A stretch of DNA of 64,000 bases from Dyadobacter soli (GCF_900101885.1 NZ_FNAN01000019.1:62001-126000), one strand, 5' to 3'; shown: positions 17,965 to 26,374, counted from the first letter of the stretch. The notes: generated by a model from the sequence alone, not told the origin. Numbers and translations: made by a program.

Positions 17965-19339
17965 AAACTATCGCATTGCTTTTGGGTTGATGCTGCTGGC
18001 AATCGCTGCGGCAATGCATCCCTCCCTTGCCCAAAACACGAAATACAACGTCCTCTTCATCGCCGTCGACGATATGAACGACTGGGTCGGGCCGTTTGGC
18101 GGGTACCCGGGCATTAAAACGCCGAACATCGACAAGCTGGCAAAAAAGGGAGTGGTTTTCAAAAAGGCATATTGCTCCGCCCCTGCGTGTAATCCGTCGC
18201 GCGCGAGCCTGCTCACAGGCGTGCGGCCGTCGAGTTCGGGGGTTTACCATAATAACCAGCCCTGGCGACCTGTTTTGAAGGATGCCGTGACCATTCCGCA
18301 GTATTTCACTGCCAACGGGTACGAGGTGAAAGGTGCCGGCAAGATTTTCCACAATGCATTTAACGACAAGGCCTCCTGGCCGTCCTACTTCGGCATTCCC
18401 AAGTCACCCGAGCCGCCGCAGGCACCGGTGAATGGTTTTGCCCATTTCGATTGGAGCCCTGTGAATGTGCAGGATGAAGATATGGGTGATTATAAGGTGG
18501 TGAATGAGGGTGTCGGTTTCCTGAACGACAAACATGAAAAGCCTTTTTTCCTGGCAGTAGGCTTTACCCGGCCGCATTTGCCCTGGTATGTGCCGCAAAA
18601 GTATTTTGACCAATACCCGCTTTCTTCCATTAAACTCCCTGAGACCGTTGCCAACGACTTGCAGGACGTCCCGGACGCGGGTGTGAAAATCGCCAAGCCG
18701 AAGGGTGACCACAAATTCATCTTAGAGCATAAGCAATGGGAAAAGGCCGTTCAGGGGTATCTGGCTAGCATTACGTTTGCCGATGGGCAGATTGGCCGCT
18801 TGCTGGATGCTTTGGAGAAAAGTGAGTATGCCAAAAATACGGTGATCGTTTTCTTCGGCGATCATGGCTGGCACCTGGGCGAGAAGGAGCATTGGCGGAA
18901 GTTTGCATTGTGGGAAGAGGCTTCGAGGGTTCCGTTTATCGTTTACGCACCGGGTTTGTCGAAAGAGAATGGTGTTTCCGAACGTACGGTGAACCTGATG
19001 GACATCTACCCGACGCTCACCGAATTGTGTGAATTACCCGCCAAAAAGGGGGTGGAAGGCCACAGCATTGTGCCGCTGCTGAAAAATCCGGCAGCCGCAT
19101 GGAGCCATCATTCCATCACTACACATGGTTTTGGAAATCATGCCGTGCGTTCTGAAAAATTCCGTTATATCCGCTACAACGACGGTTCGGAGGAGCTTTA
19201 CGACCACGATGCCGATCCGCAGGAATGGAAGAATCTGGCAGGTGATGCGAAATATGCGGCCGTTAAAAGCGAACTGGCAAAATCGTTGCCGGCAATCAAT
19301 GCCAAGGATGCCCCCACGGTGAAGGAGGGCAAGGAGTAG
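17954..19339 (+). CDS. Exported iduronate-2-sulfatase-like sulfatase
   Basis: The 461-aa form starts at ATG 17954, overlapping the previous gene by 11 bp, with a signal peptide (MENKNYRIAFGLMLLAIAAA, ending SLAQ). Core motifs: NVLFIAVDDMNDWVGPFGGY, ACNPSRASLLTGVRPSS with Cys79, FFGDHGWHLGEKEHWRKF, and a terminal YDHDADPQEWKNLA. The VDDMNDW and GDHGWHLGE signatures are those of the IDS-like subfamily. Substrates of family members include 2-O-sulfated uronates and other glycan sulfates. Confidence 0.9.
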   Translation: MENKNYRIAFGLMLLAIAAAMHPSLAQNTKYNVLFIAVDDMNDWVGPFGGYPGIKTPNIDKLAKKGVVFKKAYCSAPACNPSRASLLTGVRPSSSGVYHNNQPWRPVLKDAVTIPQYFTANGYEVKGAGKIFHNAFNDKASWPSYFGIPKSPEPPQAPVNGFAHFDWSPVNVQDEDMGDYKVVNEGVGFLNDKHEKPFFLAVGFTRPHLPWYVPQKYFDQYPLSSIKLPETVANDLQDVPDAGVKIAKPKGDHKFILEHKQWEKAVQGYLASITFADGQIGRLLDALEKSEYAKNTVIVFFGDHGWHLGEKEHWRKFALWEEASRVPFIVYAPGLSKENGVSERTVNLMDIYPTLTELCELPAKKGVEGHSIVPLLKNPAAAWSHHSITTHGFGNHAVRSEKFRYIRYNDGSEELYDHDADPQEWKNLAGDAKYAAVKSELAKSLPAINAKDAPTVKEGKE

Positions 19340-19354
19340 TTTAAACTGTTATTT

Positions 19355-20785
19355 ATGATGAAAAAATACGTATTACTAGCCTTGGCGGCATTTTCACTCA
19401 CTCCTTTTGCTGCATCGGCAGGCTCGGGCAACGACGATAAGGCTAGGCCGAAATACAATGTCCTGTTCATTGCGGTTGATGACCTGAACAACGACCTTGG
19501 CACTTACGGAAATACATTTGTGAAGTCCCCGAACATCGATCGGTTGGCCAAACGCGGCATTCGGTTCGATAGGGCCTATACGCAGTTTCCGCTGTGCAGC
19601 CCGAGCCGGTCGTCGTTACTCACCGGTCAACGGCCAGATGTGACGAAGATTTATGAATTGCAGACGCATTTTCGCAAGAATCTGCCGGATATCGTTACGC
19701 TGCCGCAGCTCTTTAAGAACAACAATTATTACAGTGCGCGGGTAGGAAAAATATATCATTACGGCGTGCCCGGCCAGATCGGCACCGACGGGCTCGACGA
19801 CCCTGATTCTTGGAACTACCGCGTGAACCCGAAAGGCCGCGACAAAACCGAGGAGCCATTGATCAAAAACCTTACACCCGACCGCGGGCTTGGTAGCGCA
19901 TTGGCCTGGCGTGCCACGGAGGGGACGGACGAGGAGCAAACCGACGGCATGATCGCCAGCGAGGCCATTAAAATCATGACCGAGAAAAAGAATGAGCCGT
20001 TTTTCCTGGCAGTCGGCTTTTTCAGGCCGCATACGCCTTACGTGGCGCCACAAAAATACTTCGATATGTACCCGGTTGACCAGGTGCCGCTCCCCAAAGA
20101 AATCCCGAACGACCTCGACGATGTCCCCGAAGCCGCATTGTTTACCAAACCACCGCATTGGGGCCTCGATGAGGCAAAGCGCCGCGAAGCATTGCGTGCC
20201 TACTACGCGACCATTACGTTCATAGATGCGCAGGTAGGCAAACTGATCGACGCCGTTGACAAGCTGAAACTCGCCGACAACACCATTATCGTGCTTTGGA
20301 GCGATCACGGCTATAATGTGGGCCAGCACGGGCAGTGGATGAAACAGAGTCTTTTTGAAAACTCCGCCCGCGTGCCGCTCATTATCTCGGTACCCGGCGG
20401 CACGAAAGGAAAGGCATCCGGCCGCACAGTTGAACTGGTGGACATTTATCCTACGCTGGCAGAACTCTGCGGGCTCGACCCGAAACAGAATTTGCAGGGG
20501 AAAAGCCTGACGCCGTTGCTCAAAAATCCATCCGCTGTTTGGAATAAACCTGCCTATACCCAGGTTAGGAGAGGCCAGATTTTCGGCCGCAGCGTACGCA
20601 CGGAACGTTTCCGCTACACCGAATGGGACGGCGGCAAGGCCGGTGCCGAGCTGTACGATCACCAGAAAGACCCCGGTGAGTTCACGAACCTCGCGAAGGA
20701 CAAGAATTTTGTGATAACGGTTAATGAGCTAGCTGTTTTGTTGAAAAAAGGCTATCCGGAAGCAGCGGAGCAAACGGGTAAATGA
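19355..20785 (+). CDS. Exported iduronate-2-sulfatase-like sulfatase
   Basis: The 476-aa product (ATG 19355, or 19358) has a signal peptide (MMKKYVLLALAAFSLTPFAA) and is a close relative of the preceding gene: NVLFIAVDDLNNDLGTYG, LCSPSRSSLLTGQRPD with Cys81, LWSDHGYNVGQHGQWMKQSL, YDHQKDPGEFTNLA. The pair probably arose by duplication. The intergenic gap is 15 bp, consistent with one operon. Confidence 0.9.
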   Translation: MMKKYVLLALAAFSLTPFAASAGSGNDDKARPKYNVLFIAVDDLNNDLGTYGNTFVKSPNIDRLAKRGIRFDRAYTQFPLCSPSRSSLLTGQRPDVTKIYELQTHFRKNLPDIVTLPQLFKNNNYYSARVGKIYHYGVPGQIGTDGLDDPDSWNYRVNPKGRDKTEEPLIKNLTPDRGLGSALAWRATEGTDEEQTDGMIASEAIKIMTEKKNEPFFLAVGFFRPHTPYVAPQKYFDMYPVDQVPLPKEIPNDLDDVPEAALFTKPPHWGLDEAKRREALRAYYATITFIDAQVGKLIDAVDKLKLADNTIIVLWSDHGYNVGQHGQWMKQSLFENSARVPLIISVPGGTKGKASGRTVELVDIYPTLAELCGLDPKQNLQGKSLTPLLKNPSAVWNKPAYTQVRRGQIFGRSVRTERFRYTEWDGGKAGAELYDHQKDPGEFTNLAKDKNFVITVNELAVLLKKGYPEAAEQTGK

Positions 20786-20809
20786 CCCGGGGTTAGTGGT
20801 TTGTAAAAT

Positions 20810-22183
20810 ATGCAAAGGACATTGATCATCATCGCGCTGGCGCTTGCGTACACGTGTGCGGCGCTCGCGCAGGAGACGAAGAGGCCCAATATCATTTTTC
20901 TCCTCACCGACGATCACCGCTGGGATGCGCTCGGTGCTATGGGTAACAAGGTAATCCGCACGCCGCACCTCGATGCGCTCGCCGGGCGGGGGATTTTGTT
21001 TAGAAATGCGCATGTTACAACCGCTATCTGCATGGTTAGCCGAGCCAGTTTGCTGAGCGGGCAGTATATGTCGCGGCATGGGATCAATGATTTCAATACA
21101 GACTTCAAACCCGGTGCATTGGCCAATACTTACCCTGCATTGTTGAAAAAAGCGGGCTATAAGGTTGGTTTTATAGGCAAATTCGGGATAGGCGTGAAGA
21201 ACCAGCCCGATACCCTTTTTGACTATTGGGCAGCCAAAAAGGAGGGGCAGCCGCAATACGAACTGGTCAATGAAAGTGGCCGCATTATTCACCACACCGA
21301 CAGCGTGGGCAAGGACATTGCGCAATTTCTCGACCGATTTGCCGCTAACGATGCCCCGTTTTGCCTCTCGGTAAGCTTCAAAGCGCCGCACGAACTCGAC
21401 GGTAATCCGCCCAAATATCCGGTCCAGGAGCGTTTTAGGGCATTGTATGAAAATACACCCATCCCTGACCCGCTCACCGCCGCGCCGCAATACTGGGACA
21501 GCCTCCCGGCATTCTTCCGCACCGACCAGAACATCGGCCGAGATCGCTGGAAGCCGCTTCTTTCCACCCCCGAACTTCGCCGACAAACCACGCGCGACTA
21601 TTACCGGCTCATTTCGGGTGTTGATGAAGTGGTTGGAAACATGGTTGCACAGCTTAAAAACCTGAAAATCGACCAGCATACCATTATTATTTTCATGGGT
21701 GACAATGGTTTTTCATTGGGTGAGCACGGGCTGGAAGGGAAATGGTTTGGTTACGAAGAATCCATCCGCGTCCCGCTGATCATTTCGGGCGGGGCATTGC
21801 CGAAAGCGCTTCGGGGCAGATCCTCTTCACAACTCGCACTGAATATCGACATCGCGCCTACAATACTAGCATTCGCCGGCGCTCCCGTTCCTTTGGATAT
21901 GCAGGGCTACGACCTCACTGCCGTGGAGCAAAAGAAACTGCGGCCCCGCAAGGACTTTTTCTACGAACATACCTACCTGGGCAGCCCGCGCTTACCGAAA
22001 GTGGAGGGCGTCGTGAGTACGGATTTGAAATACATGCTTTACACCGACCACGGGTATGAGGAGCTTTATGACAATGCAAAAGATCCGCATGAAACCATTA
22101 ATCTCGCGAAGCGGGCTTCTAAAAAGGCGCGGTTGGAAGCGATGCGGAAGCGGTATGTGGAATTGAAGCAAGAGGTGAAATAG
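20810..22183 (+). CDS. Exported sulfatase with atypical CMVSR motif
   Basis: The 457-aa product has a signal peptide (MQRTLIIIALALAYTCAALA, QE). Sulfatase motifs: NIIFLLTDDHRWDALG, FIGKFGIGVKN, FMGDNGFSLGEHGLEGKWFG, and a terminal YDNAKDPHETINLA. The formylglycine site reads ICMVSRASLLSGQYMSRHGI with Cys74: Val replaces the usual Pro/Ala of CxPxR/CxAxR. Related CxVSR sulfatases are, to my knowledge, found in other Bacteroidota and Planctomycetota, so it may still be processed. It is the last gene of the sulfatase series. Confidence 0.88.
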   Translation: MQRTLIIIALALAYTCAALAQETKRPNIIFLLTDDHRWDALGAMGNKVIRTPHLDALAGRGILFRNAHVTTAICMVSRASLLSGQYMSRHGINDFNTDFKPGALANTYPALLKKAGYKVGFIGKFGIGVKNQPDTLFDYWAAKKEGQPQYELVNESGRIIHHTDSVGKDIAQFLDRFAANDAPFCLSVSFKAPHELDGNPPKYPVQERFRALYENTPIPDPLTAAPQYWDSLPAFFRTDQNIGRDRWKPLLSTPELRRQTTRDYYRLISGVDEVVGNMVAQLKNLKIDQHTIIIFMGDNGFSLGEHGLEGKWFGYEESIRVPLIISGGALPKALRGRSSSQLALNIDIAPTILAFAGAPVPLDMQGYDLTAVEQKKLRPRKDFFYEHTYLGSPRLPKVEGVVSTDLKYMLYTDHGYEELYDNAKDPHETINLAKRASKKARLEAMRKRYVELKQEVK

Positions 22184-22247
22184 ACGAGGGTAAAAATTAC
22201 CTTCGTTTTTTAAACGAGGGCGTTTTTCTCAATTTTTTGCCCTCGTT
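22184..22247. repeat. Two ACGAGGG-type inverted repeats at the left edge of a small island
   Basis: ACGAGGGTAA (22184-22193) and TTACCTTCGT (22197-22206) form a near-perfect dyad. AACGAGGGC (22213-22221) and GCCCTCGTT (22239-22247) form a perfect 9-bp dyad around T-rich sequence. The second may terminate transcripts from both sides. The same motif recurs at 24232-24327, upstream of the Fic gene. Confidence 0.8.
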
Positions 22248-22257
22248 CTGGAATGCA

Positions 22258-22620
22258 CTAGTCTATCGGGTATAGCTGAGGTAGTTTTCTTTGAATGCCG
22301 AAATAGCCTTCGTAGGGATAATCATCGAAATCGTTATACTTATGATCGTCCAACTCTTCGATATTATTGAAAACACGGACGCGATTAATCATTCTTCGTT
22401 CGTCGAACGATAGGTATGTGAACAATAGCTTCGTAATCCTGGTGATTTGGTCAAAGTCATGCAAACCTGTAAGCGAGGGGGCACTGACGCCAAGAACGTA
22501 ACAGTCTTTACCCATACCGTGATACGCCGGGGCAAGGCCGATAGCGTCCACTAGCAAGCCGTTTTTCTTTTCTGAGCGAAATGCATCTTGAAGCGCTTTT
22601 ACCAATGCAGTTGCAGCCAT
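22258..22620 (-). CDS. Hypothetical protein coupled to the HEPN gene
   Basis: A 120-aa product starting at ATG 22620, overlapping the end of the HEPN gene by 22 bp. No family was recognised. It contains DAIGLAPAYHGMGKDCYVLG and an acidic, aromatic C-terminal half (YNDFDDYPYEGYFGIQRKLP). The tight overlap suggests it works with the HEPN protein, perhaps as its nucleotidyltransferase-like or antitoxin partner, but no MNT signature (GSxAxG) is visible. Confidence 0.6.
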   Translation of the reverse strand: MAATALVKALQDAFRSEKKNGLLVDAIGLAPAYHGMGKDCYVLGVSAPSLTGLHDFDQITRITKLLFTYLSFDERRMINRVRVFNNIEELDDHKYNDFDDYPYEGYFGIQRKLPQLYPID

Positions 22621-23018
22621 AACAGAACAGTTTTTAGTGAATTTACAAACATTTCAGCGGTTTCGACATCGCAAGGCAAATCATAGCGACGTTGTTCCGA
22701 CCATTTGGAGGCCATCGACCAGTTGTCAAAGAAAGAATCGTCTTCTGCACAAACTTTTTGAAAATCATTATTCAGCCCAGCCAGGATTACTAAATCCATC
22801 AGATTGTGTATCATAAACGCCTTGGCAATATATCCCGGAACGACTTCTTTATCAAACATCTCAATGTCCAGCTTTTTACAAATGACGGCTTTCAATGCCA
22901 GCTCAATCGCGTAACCTCCAATGTAATAAGCCCCGGCAACATGGCCGTTTGCGATGAGGCATTCCGCGTCGCGCAGCCGTTCAAGCGCCAGCAATTTTAA
23001 TGAAGCAGCATTTGCCAA
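22599..23018 (-). CDS. HEPN-domain protein
   Basis: The 139-aa all-helical protein has the HEPN pattern: an N-terminal helix (LKLLALERLRDAECLIANGH), then AGAYYIGGYAIELALKAVICKK, matching the A-x-Y-x(n)-E-x-x-L-K signature of HEPN proteins, followed by HNLMDLVILAGLN. The RX4-6H RNase motif of toxin HEPNs is not obvious. HEPN proteins often pair with nucleotidyltransferase antitoxins or act in defence; here the partner is a hypothetical protein downstream and a Fic protein upstream. Confidence 0.68.
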   Translation of the reverse strand: MANAASLKLLALERLRDAECLIANGHVAGAYYIGGYAIELALKAVICKKLDIEMFDKEVVPGYIAKAFMIHNLMDLVILAGLNNDFQKVCAEDDSFFDNWSMASKWSEQRRYDLPCDVETAEMFVNSLKTVLLWLQLHW

Positions 23019-23143
23019 AGTCCGGGAGGTTTAGTTTGCAGATGAGTATTGCGCGCAAACTAGGCTTTGTCCCGCTGAAAAAGCAATCAAATGAGCAAAG
23101 TGGCGGGATGGATGTGCAAGCGGCTGCGAAGAGTAGCGCCGCT

Positions 23144-24226
23144 CTAACTTTTCAGTACGTTCATAAGCCGGAAGTTTAGGTAGAGTTTCTCTTTCCCGAC
23201 TGTTACGCTTTGCAGGAAATTCTTTTCTTCGAGATTTTTCAAGTAGTTCCCGACGGTTTTGATATTACCCAGTCCCGCGTTTTCCAGCGAGCTTCTTTTG
23301 GTGTAGGGCAGCCGGAAAAGCACTTCCAGCAAATCTTTGGAATAAATTTTCGGAAGCGTTTTTTGTATTTCTTCTCCCATTTCCTTCATCAATGCCGCAA
23401 TATGCTCGATTCTGGTGCGGCTTTCACGCGCCGTAACTTCAATCATATCCAGCATGTAAAGGATCCAGTTTTCCCAGTTAGCTTTCTCTGTGACGTGGCG
23501 AAGGTTGAGGTAATAGGCGTTCTTGTTTTTAAGAATGTAGCTGCTCAAATAGAGCGCGGGCAAATCCAGCAAGCCGCATTGTTTCAGGTAAAGCAGCATG
23601 ATAATGCGGCCCGTGCGCCCATTACCATCGAAAAACGGGTGTATTGCTTCAAACTGGTAATGTATCAATGCCAATTTGATCAACGGGTCGAGGTCGTCGT
23701 CGATGTTGATGAAATGTTCAAGTGCCGCGAGTTTTTTACGGATTACCTCTTCGCTGTCGGGCGGGGTGTAAATCACCTGGCCCGTTGCGGGGTTTTTGAG
23801 TTGAGTGCCCGGGATGTTCCTGATGCCCGATTGGTTTTCCTTGATGATCTGCATGATGGCAATGAAAAGGTTGGTCGTCAGGATAGGCCTTTTCCGGATT
23901 TCTTCCAGGCCATACCATAAGGCATCTTTATAATGGATTACCTCTTTCGTGGGGGCGTCCTCGATATTCTTGTCGACAATGGACGCCTGAAAAAGCGCAT
24001 CTTGCGTGGTGATGATATTTTCGATGGCCGAACTGGCCTGCGCTTCCTGTAAGTTGATCGTGTCGATAAACAGAAGCGGATTGGGCAGGTTCGTGATAGC
24101 TCCTTTCAATTCCGATAATGCCCTGCTGGCCGAAATTACCTTTTTGAATACAGTTTTCGTTTCCATTTTGCCCTTTGGAGGCAAATCAGGCAGATTATCG
24201 TATGGTTTTAATGGACTGTATTGCAT
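23144..24226 (-). CDS. Fic-family AMP-transferase with N-terminal inhibitory motif
   Basis: The 360-aa product has the Fic core HPFFDGNGRTGR (catalytic His196), and an N-terminal (S/T)xxxE(N/G) inhibitory motif, SSAIEN at residues 65-70, marking it as a self-inhibited class II Fic. The C-terminal third carries a winged-helix-like segment (EVLFRLPYTKRSSLENAGLG, then NYLKNLEEKNFLQSV). ATG 24226 gives the usual N-terminus MQYSPLKPYDNLPDLPP. The open frame continues upstream to 24307 only because it runs through the operator repeats. Fic enzymes move AMP onto hydroxyls of target proteins; this DNA-binding subtype is often autoregulated. Confidence 0.88.
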   Translation of the reverse strand: MQYSPLKPYDNLPDLPPKGKMETKTVFKKVISASRALSELKGAITNLPNPLLFIDTINLQEAQASSAIENIITTQDALFQASIVDKNIEDAPTKEVIHYKDALWYGLEEIRKRPILTTNLFIAIMQIIKENQSGIRNIPGTQLKNPATGQVIYTPPDSEEVIRKKLAALEHFINIDDDLDPLIKLALIHYQFEAIHPFFDGNGRTGRIIMLLYLKQCGLLDLPALYLSSYILKNKNAYYLNLRHVTEKANWENWILYMLDMIEVTARESRTRIEHIAALMKEMGEEIQKTLPKIYSKDLLEVLFRLPYTKRSSLENAGLGNIKTVGNYLKNLEEKNFLQSVTVGKEKLYLNFRLMNVLKS

Positions 24227-24231
24227 AGGAA

Positions 24232-24327
24232 GAACGAGGGCGTTTTTTACCTGCGTTTTGAGAACGAAGGTAAAAATATCAAAAAAACGCCCTCGTTCAA
24301 ATTTCAAGTGTAAAAAACGCCCTCGTT
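24232..24327. repeat. Operator-like array upstream of the Fic gene
   Basis: GAACGAGGGCGTTTTTT (24232-24248) faces AAAAAACGCCCTCGTTC (24282-24298), with a second reverse copy at 24312-24327 and an inner GAACGAAGGTAAAAA (24262-24276) facing TTTTTTACC. Four units of one motif within 96 bp, in both orientations, next to a Fic protein that has a winged helix, suggest autoregulation. The other location of the motif is 2 kb away at 22184-22247. Confidence 0.75.
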
Positions 24328-24328
24328 T

Positions 24329-24377
24329 TTTGCATTCTAAAAATCTTTTATCAATCTTTGTCTATCGAATTTGTAGA
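24329..24377 (+). promoter_or_regulatory. Bacteroidota-type promoter with overlapping sulfur-type operator
   Basis: TTTG (24329-24332), 20 bp, then AATCTTTG (24353-24360) fits the -33/-7 consensus (TTTG, TAnnTTTG). Directly after it lies TCTATCGAATTTGTAGA (24361-24377), the same near-palindrome as at 10295. A repressor there would cover the start site. Transcription starting about 7 nt after the -7 box would begin just before the riboswitch. Confidence 0.55.
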
Positions 24378-24470
24378 TTTATTGAGAACGAAGGGAGAGG
24401 TTAGGCTCTGTGATCTTCTGGCAACCTGTGACTCGTCAAGGTGCCCCAACCTAATTCTATTGATAAATCT
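24375..24470 (+). ncRNA. Candidate SAM-I (S-box) type riboswitch
   Basis: AGATTTAT (24375-24382) pairs perfectly with ATAAATCT (24463-24470), closing a P1 helix. Inside, GGCAACCT (24419-24426, in CTGGCAACCTGTG) pairs with AGGTGCC (24439-24445) as in P3 of SAM-I aptamers, and the strings GGCAACC and AAGGTGCC-AA-CC match the conserved core. TTAGG/CCTAA offers a further stem. The remaining 113 bp to the desulfurase start would hold the expression platform, including an AATCAGGT direct repeat. No strong terminator was found there, so control may act on translation. SAM-I identity needs a covariance-model search. Confidence 0.65.
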
Positions 24471-24583
24471 GAAAATCCAACCACTGAGTGAATCAGGTAT
24501 TGCGCAGTTAATCAGGTTGTTCTGGCCTTGGTGACCTGTGCCTTGCCGCCAACAAACTTTGATCAACAACAAACCAGAGACAC

Positions 24584-25762
24584 ATGGAAATTTATCTGGA
24601 TAATGCGGCTACGACCGCCCTGGACCCGGAAGTGATCGAGGCGATCCTGCCGTTTTTGACGACACATTATGCAAACCCTTCGTCGGCGCACGGCGCCGGC
24701 AGGAAAGTGAAAGAAGCCGTTGACAATGCGCGCCGCAAGGTGGCCGGGCTACTGGGCGCTTCGCCGGAGGAGATTTATTTCACTGCCGGTGCGACGGAAG
24801 GCATTAACCTGGCATTGTCGGGCGCGATTCAGGAGTATGAGCTCAACCACGTCATCACAAGCCGCATCGAACATAAGGCGGTGCTGCAAACGCTCAAACG
24901 CCACGAGAAGGACGGCGATATCGAAACCAGTTTCGTGAAACTGGACGAACGCGGCAATGTCGATTTGTACCACCTCGAAAACCTCCTCCGCGCAAACCCA
25001 CGCACGCTCATTGCACTCATGCACGGGAACAACGAGATCGGCAACATTACCGACATTCACGCGATCGGCGTGCTGGCTCGGCGGTACAATGCGGTGTTTT
25101 TTACAGATACCACCCAAACCATGGGTAAGGCACATTTCAATTTGCAGGAGGCGGATATCGATTTTCTGGTGGGCTCAGCGCATAAGTTTCACGGGCCAAA
25201 AGGCGTAGGATTCGTTTACATCAATCAAAAACATAAACTCAAACCGCTGATCTACGGCGGAGGGCAGGAGCGGGGCCAGCGCGGTGGAACGGAGCATGTG
25301 GTGGGCATTGTAGGACTTGCCAAAGCGTTGGAAGTTTCATACCGTAACCTGGAAGCGACCCAAACCAAAATGTGTAAGTTCAAACAATACCTGGTATCGA
25401 AGCTGGCGATAAGCGGGATCGAGGGGGTTTGTTACAATGGCGAGAGCAAATACATCGAAAATAGCGTCGCTAACGTGCTGAATGTCTCGTTTCCCTGTCT
25501 GAGTACGGGCAGTATCGTTGCAAAACTGGATCAGATCGGTATTGCGGTGTCGGGCGGGAGCGCTTGCCAGGGCGGGGGTACGTCGCATGTGATACAGGCG
25601 TTTGCGTGCGAGACCGACAAGGAGAATGTGCGGTTTTCGTTTTCCAAATTCAATACATTCGAAGAACTCGATGTGGTGGTGGACGCTATCACGCGGATCT
25701 ATGAGTCGGACCTGGCCGTATCGGGGCGGGCAGGCTGGAAAGAGATCGCGAGCTGGGGATAA
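24584..25762 (+). CDS. Cysteine desulfurase, NifS/IscS type
   Basis: The 392-aa PLP enzyme takes sulfur from cysteine as a persulfide, releasing alanine. It starts with the family signature MEIYLDNAATTALDPEVIEAI; the PLP Lys is K201 in GSAHKFHGPKGVGF; the sulfur-carrying Cys is C328 in SGGSACQGGGTSHV on a flexible loop, as in NifS/IscS (group I). It is separate from the encapsulin-linked desulfurase 7 kb away, which is SufS-like. Upstream are a candidate sulfur operator and SAM-type riboswitch; no scaffold protein gene (iscU/nifU) is adjacent. A role in supplying sulfur for methionine or thiolation is possible. Confidence 0.92.
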   Translation: MEIYLDNAATTALDPEVIEAILPFLTTHYANPSSAHGAGRKVKEAVDNARRKVAGLLGASPEEIYFTAGATEGINLALSGAIQEYELNHVITSRIEHKAVLQTLKRHEKDGDIETSFVKLDERGNVDLYHLENLLRANPRTLIALMHGNNEIGNITDIHAIGVLARRYNAVFFTDTTQTMGKAHFNLQEADIDFLVGSAHKFHGPKGVGFVYINQKHKLKPLIYGGGQERGQRGGTEHVVGIVGLAKALEVSYRNLEATQTKMCKFKQYLVSKLAISGIEGVCYNGESKYIENSVANVLNVSFPCLSTGSIVAKLDQIGIAVSGGSACQGGGTSHVIQAFACETDKENVRFSFSKFNTFEELDVVVDAITRIYESDLAVSGRAGWKEIASWG

Positions 25763-25878
25763 TTGCGCGAAAAGGAGAGGGCCTCACGACGGAATTCAGG
25801 TTCCTCTTATTTCAATTTTAACAAAATTTAATGTACTGCTTTGGCACCAAACGGTAGCTAAGGGCGTAATGATAGTAG

Positions 25879-25939
25879 GACCGCCGACCGCCGAAGTCAG
25901 AACAACAAATCGGCGGTCGGTCGTCAGCCGTCAGCGGTC
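25879..25939. repeat. GGCGGTCGG-type inverted repeat after the desulfurase
   Basis: CCGACCGCCG (25884-25893) is complementary to CGGCGGTCGG (25911-25920), with further GTCGTCAGCCGTCAGCGGTC following. The motif belongs to the same family as the repeats around 33771-33933 and 34782-35030. Confidence 0.8.
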
Positions 25940-25980
25940 AAAAAAAATATTCTCAACAAACCACATAACCATCAAGACCA

Positions 25981-26235
25981 ATGAGTAAAACCTTTTTTCT
26001 CCGGATCATTTACCGGAATGCCGGGAATCTGCACAAAATCACTTCCAGTGTGGAATCTGTAAACGGGGCGAAGATCAAGCACCTGAACTTCATCAGCAGA
26101 GGCAAAAGTTTCGTAGGCGTGATTGCATTCGAAGCTTCGCAACTGATCGATTTCGAAAAAATCATGACGCTGATCCGCCGAAACCGCGACATTTCGGAAG
26201 TTGAACGGGTGATGGATGGCTCATTGTGTTGTTGA
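25981..26235 (+). CDS. Small ACT-like protein
   Basis: The 84-aa cytoplasmic protein has alternating strand-helix pattern typical of an ACT/ferredoxin-like ligand-binding domain: FFLRIIYRNAGNLHKITSSV, then IKHLNFISRGKSFVGVIAFE, and a terminal DISEVERVMDGSLCC. ACT domains bind amino acids. It lies 218 bp after the cysteine desulfurase in the same direction, separated by an inverted repeat, so a sensing role for cysteine or methionine is possible but unproven. Family assignment is by shape only. Confidence 0.5.
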   Translation: MSKTFFLRIIYRNAGNLHKITSSVESVNGAKIKHLNFISRGKSFVGVIAFEASQLIDFEKIMTLIRRNRDISEVERVMDGSLCC

Positions 26236-26320
26236 AAATAAGCCGCAGCGCGGCACCCTGTTTGTAGAAAATAGAGTTAGTTAATACGAGACAGCTCCGG
26301 ATGGAGCTCCCTTACAAGCG

Positions 26321-26350
26321 AAAACGCCGCGGAAATGATATTCCCGCGGC
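26321..26350 (-). terminator. Terminator of the DMT exporter gene
   Basis: GCCGCGG (26326-26332) pairs with CCGCGGC (26344-26350). Read on the minus strand, the stem is followed by GTTTTC. It lies 25 bp after the exporter stop and faces the ACT-like gene. Confidence 0.65.
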
Positions 26351-26374
26351 ATTTAACATTATATCGTATTCCAA

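Noticed and set aside
19616..20662. Long antisense frame inside a sulfatase gene (348 codons)
   Set aside because: No recognisable domain and complete overlap with a sulfatase with intact motifs.
22184..24327. CRISPR array
   Set aside because: Repeats are few, in both orientations and unevenly spaced; no cas genes nearby.
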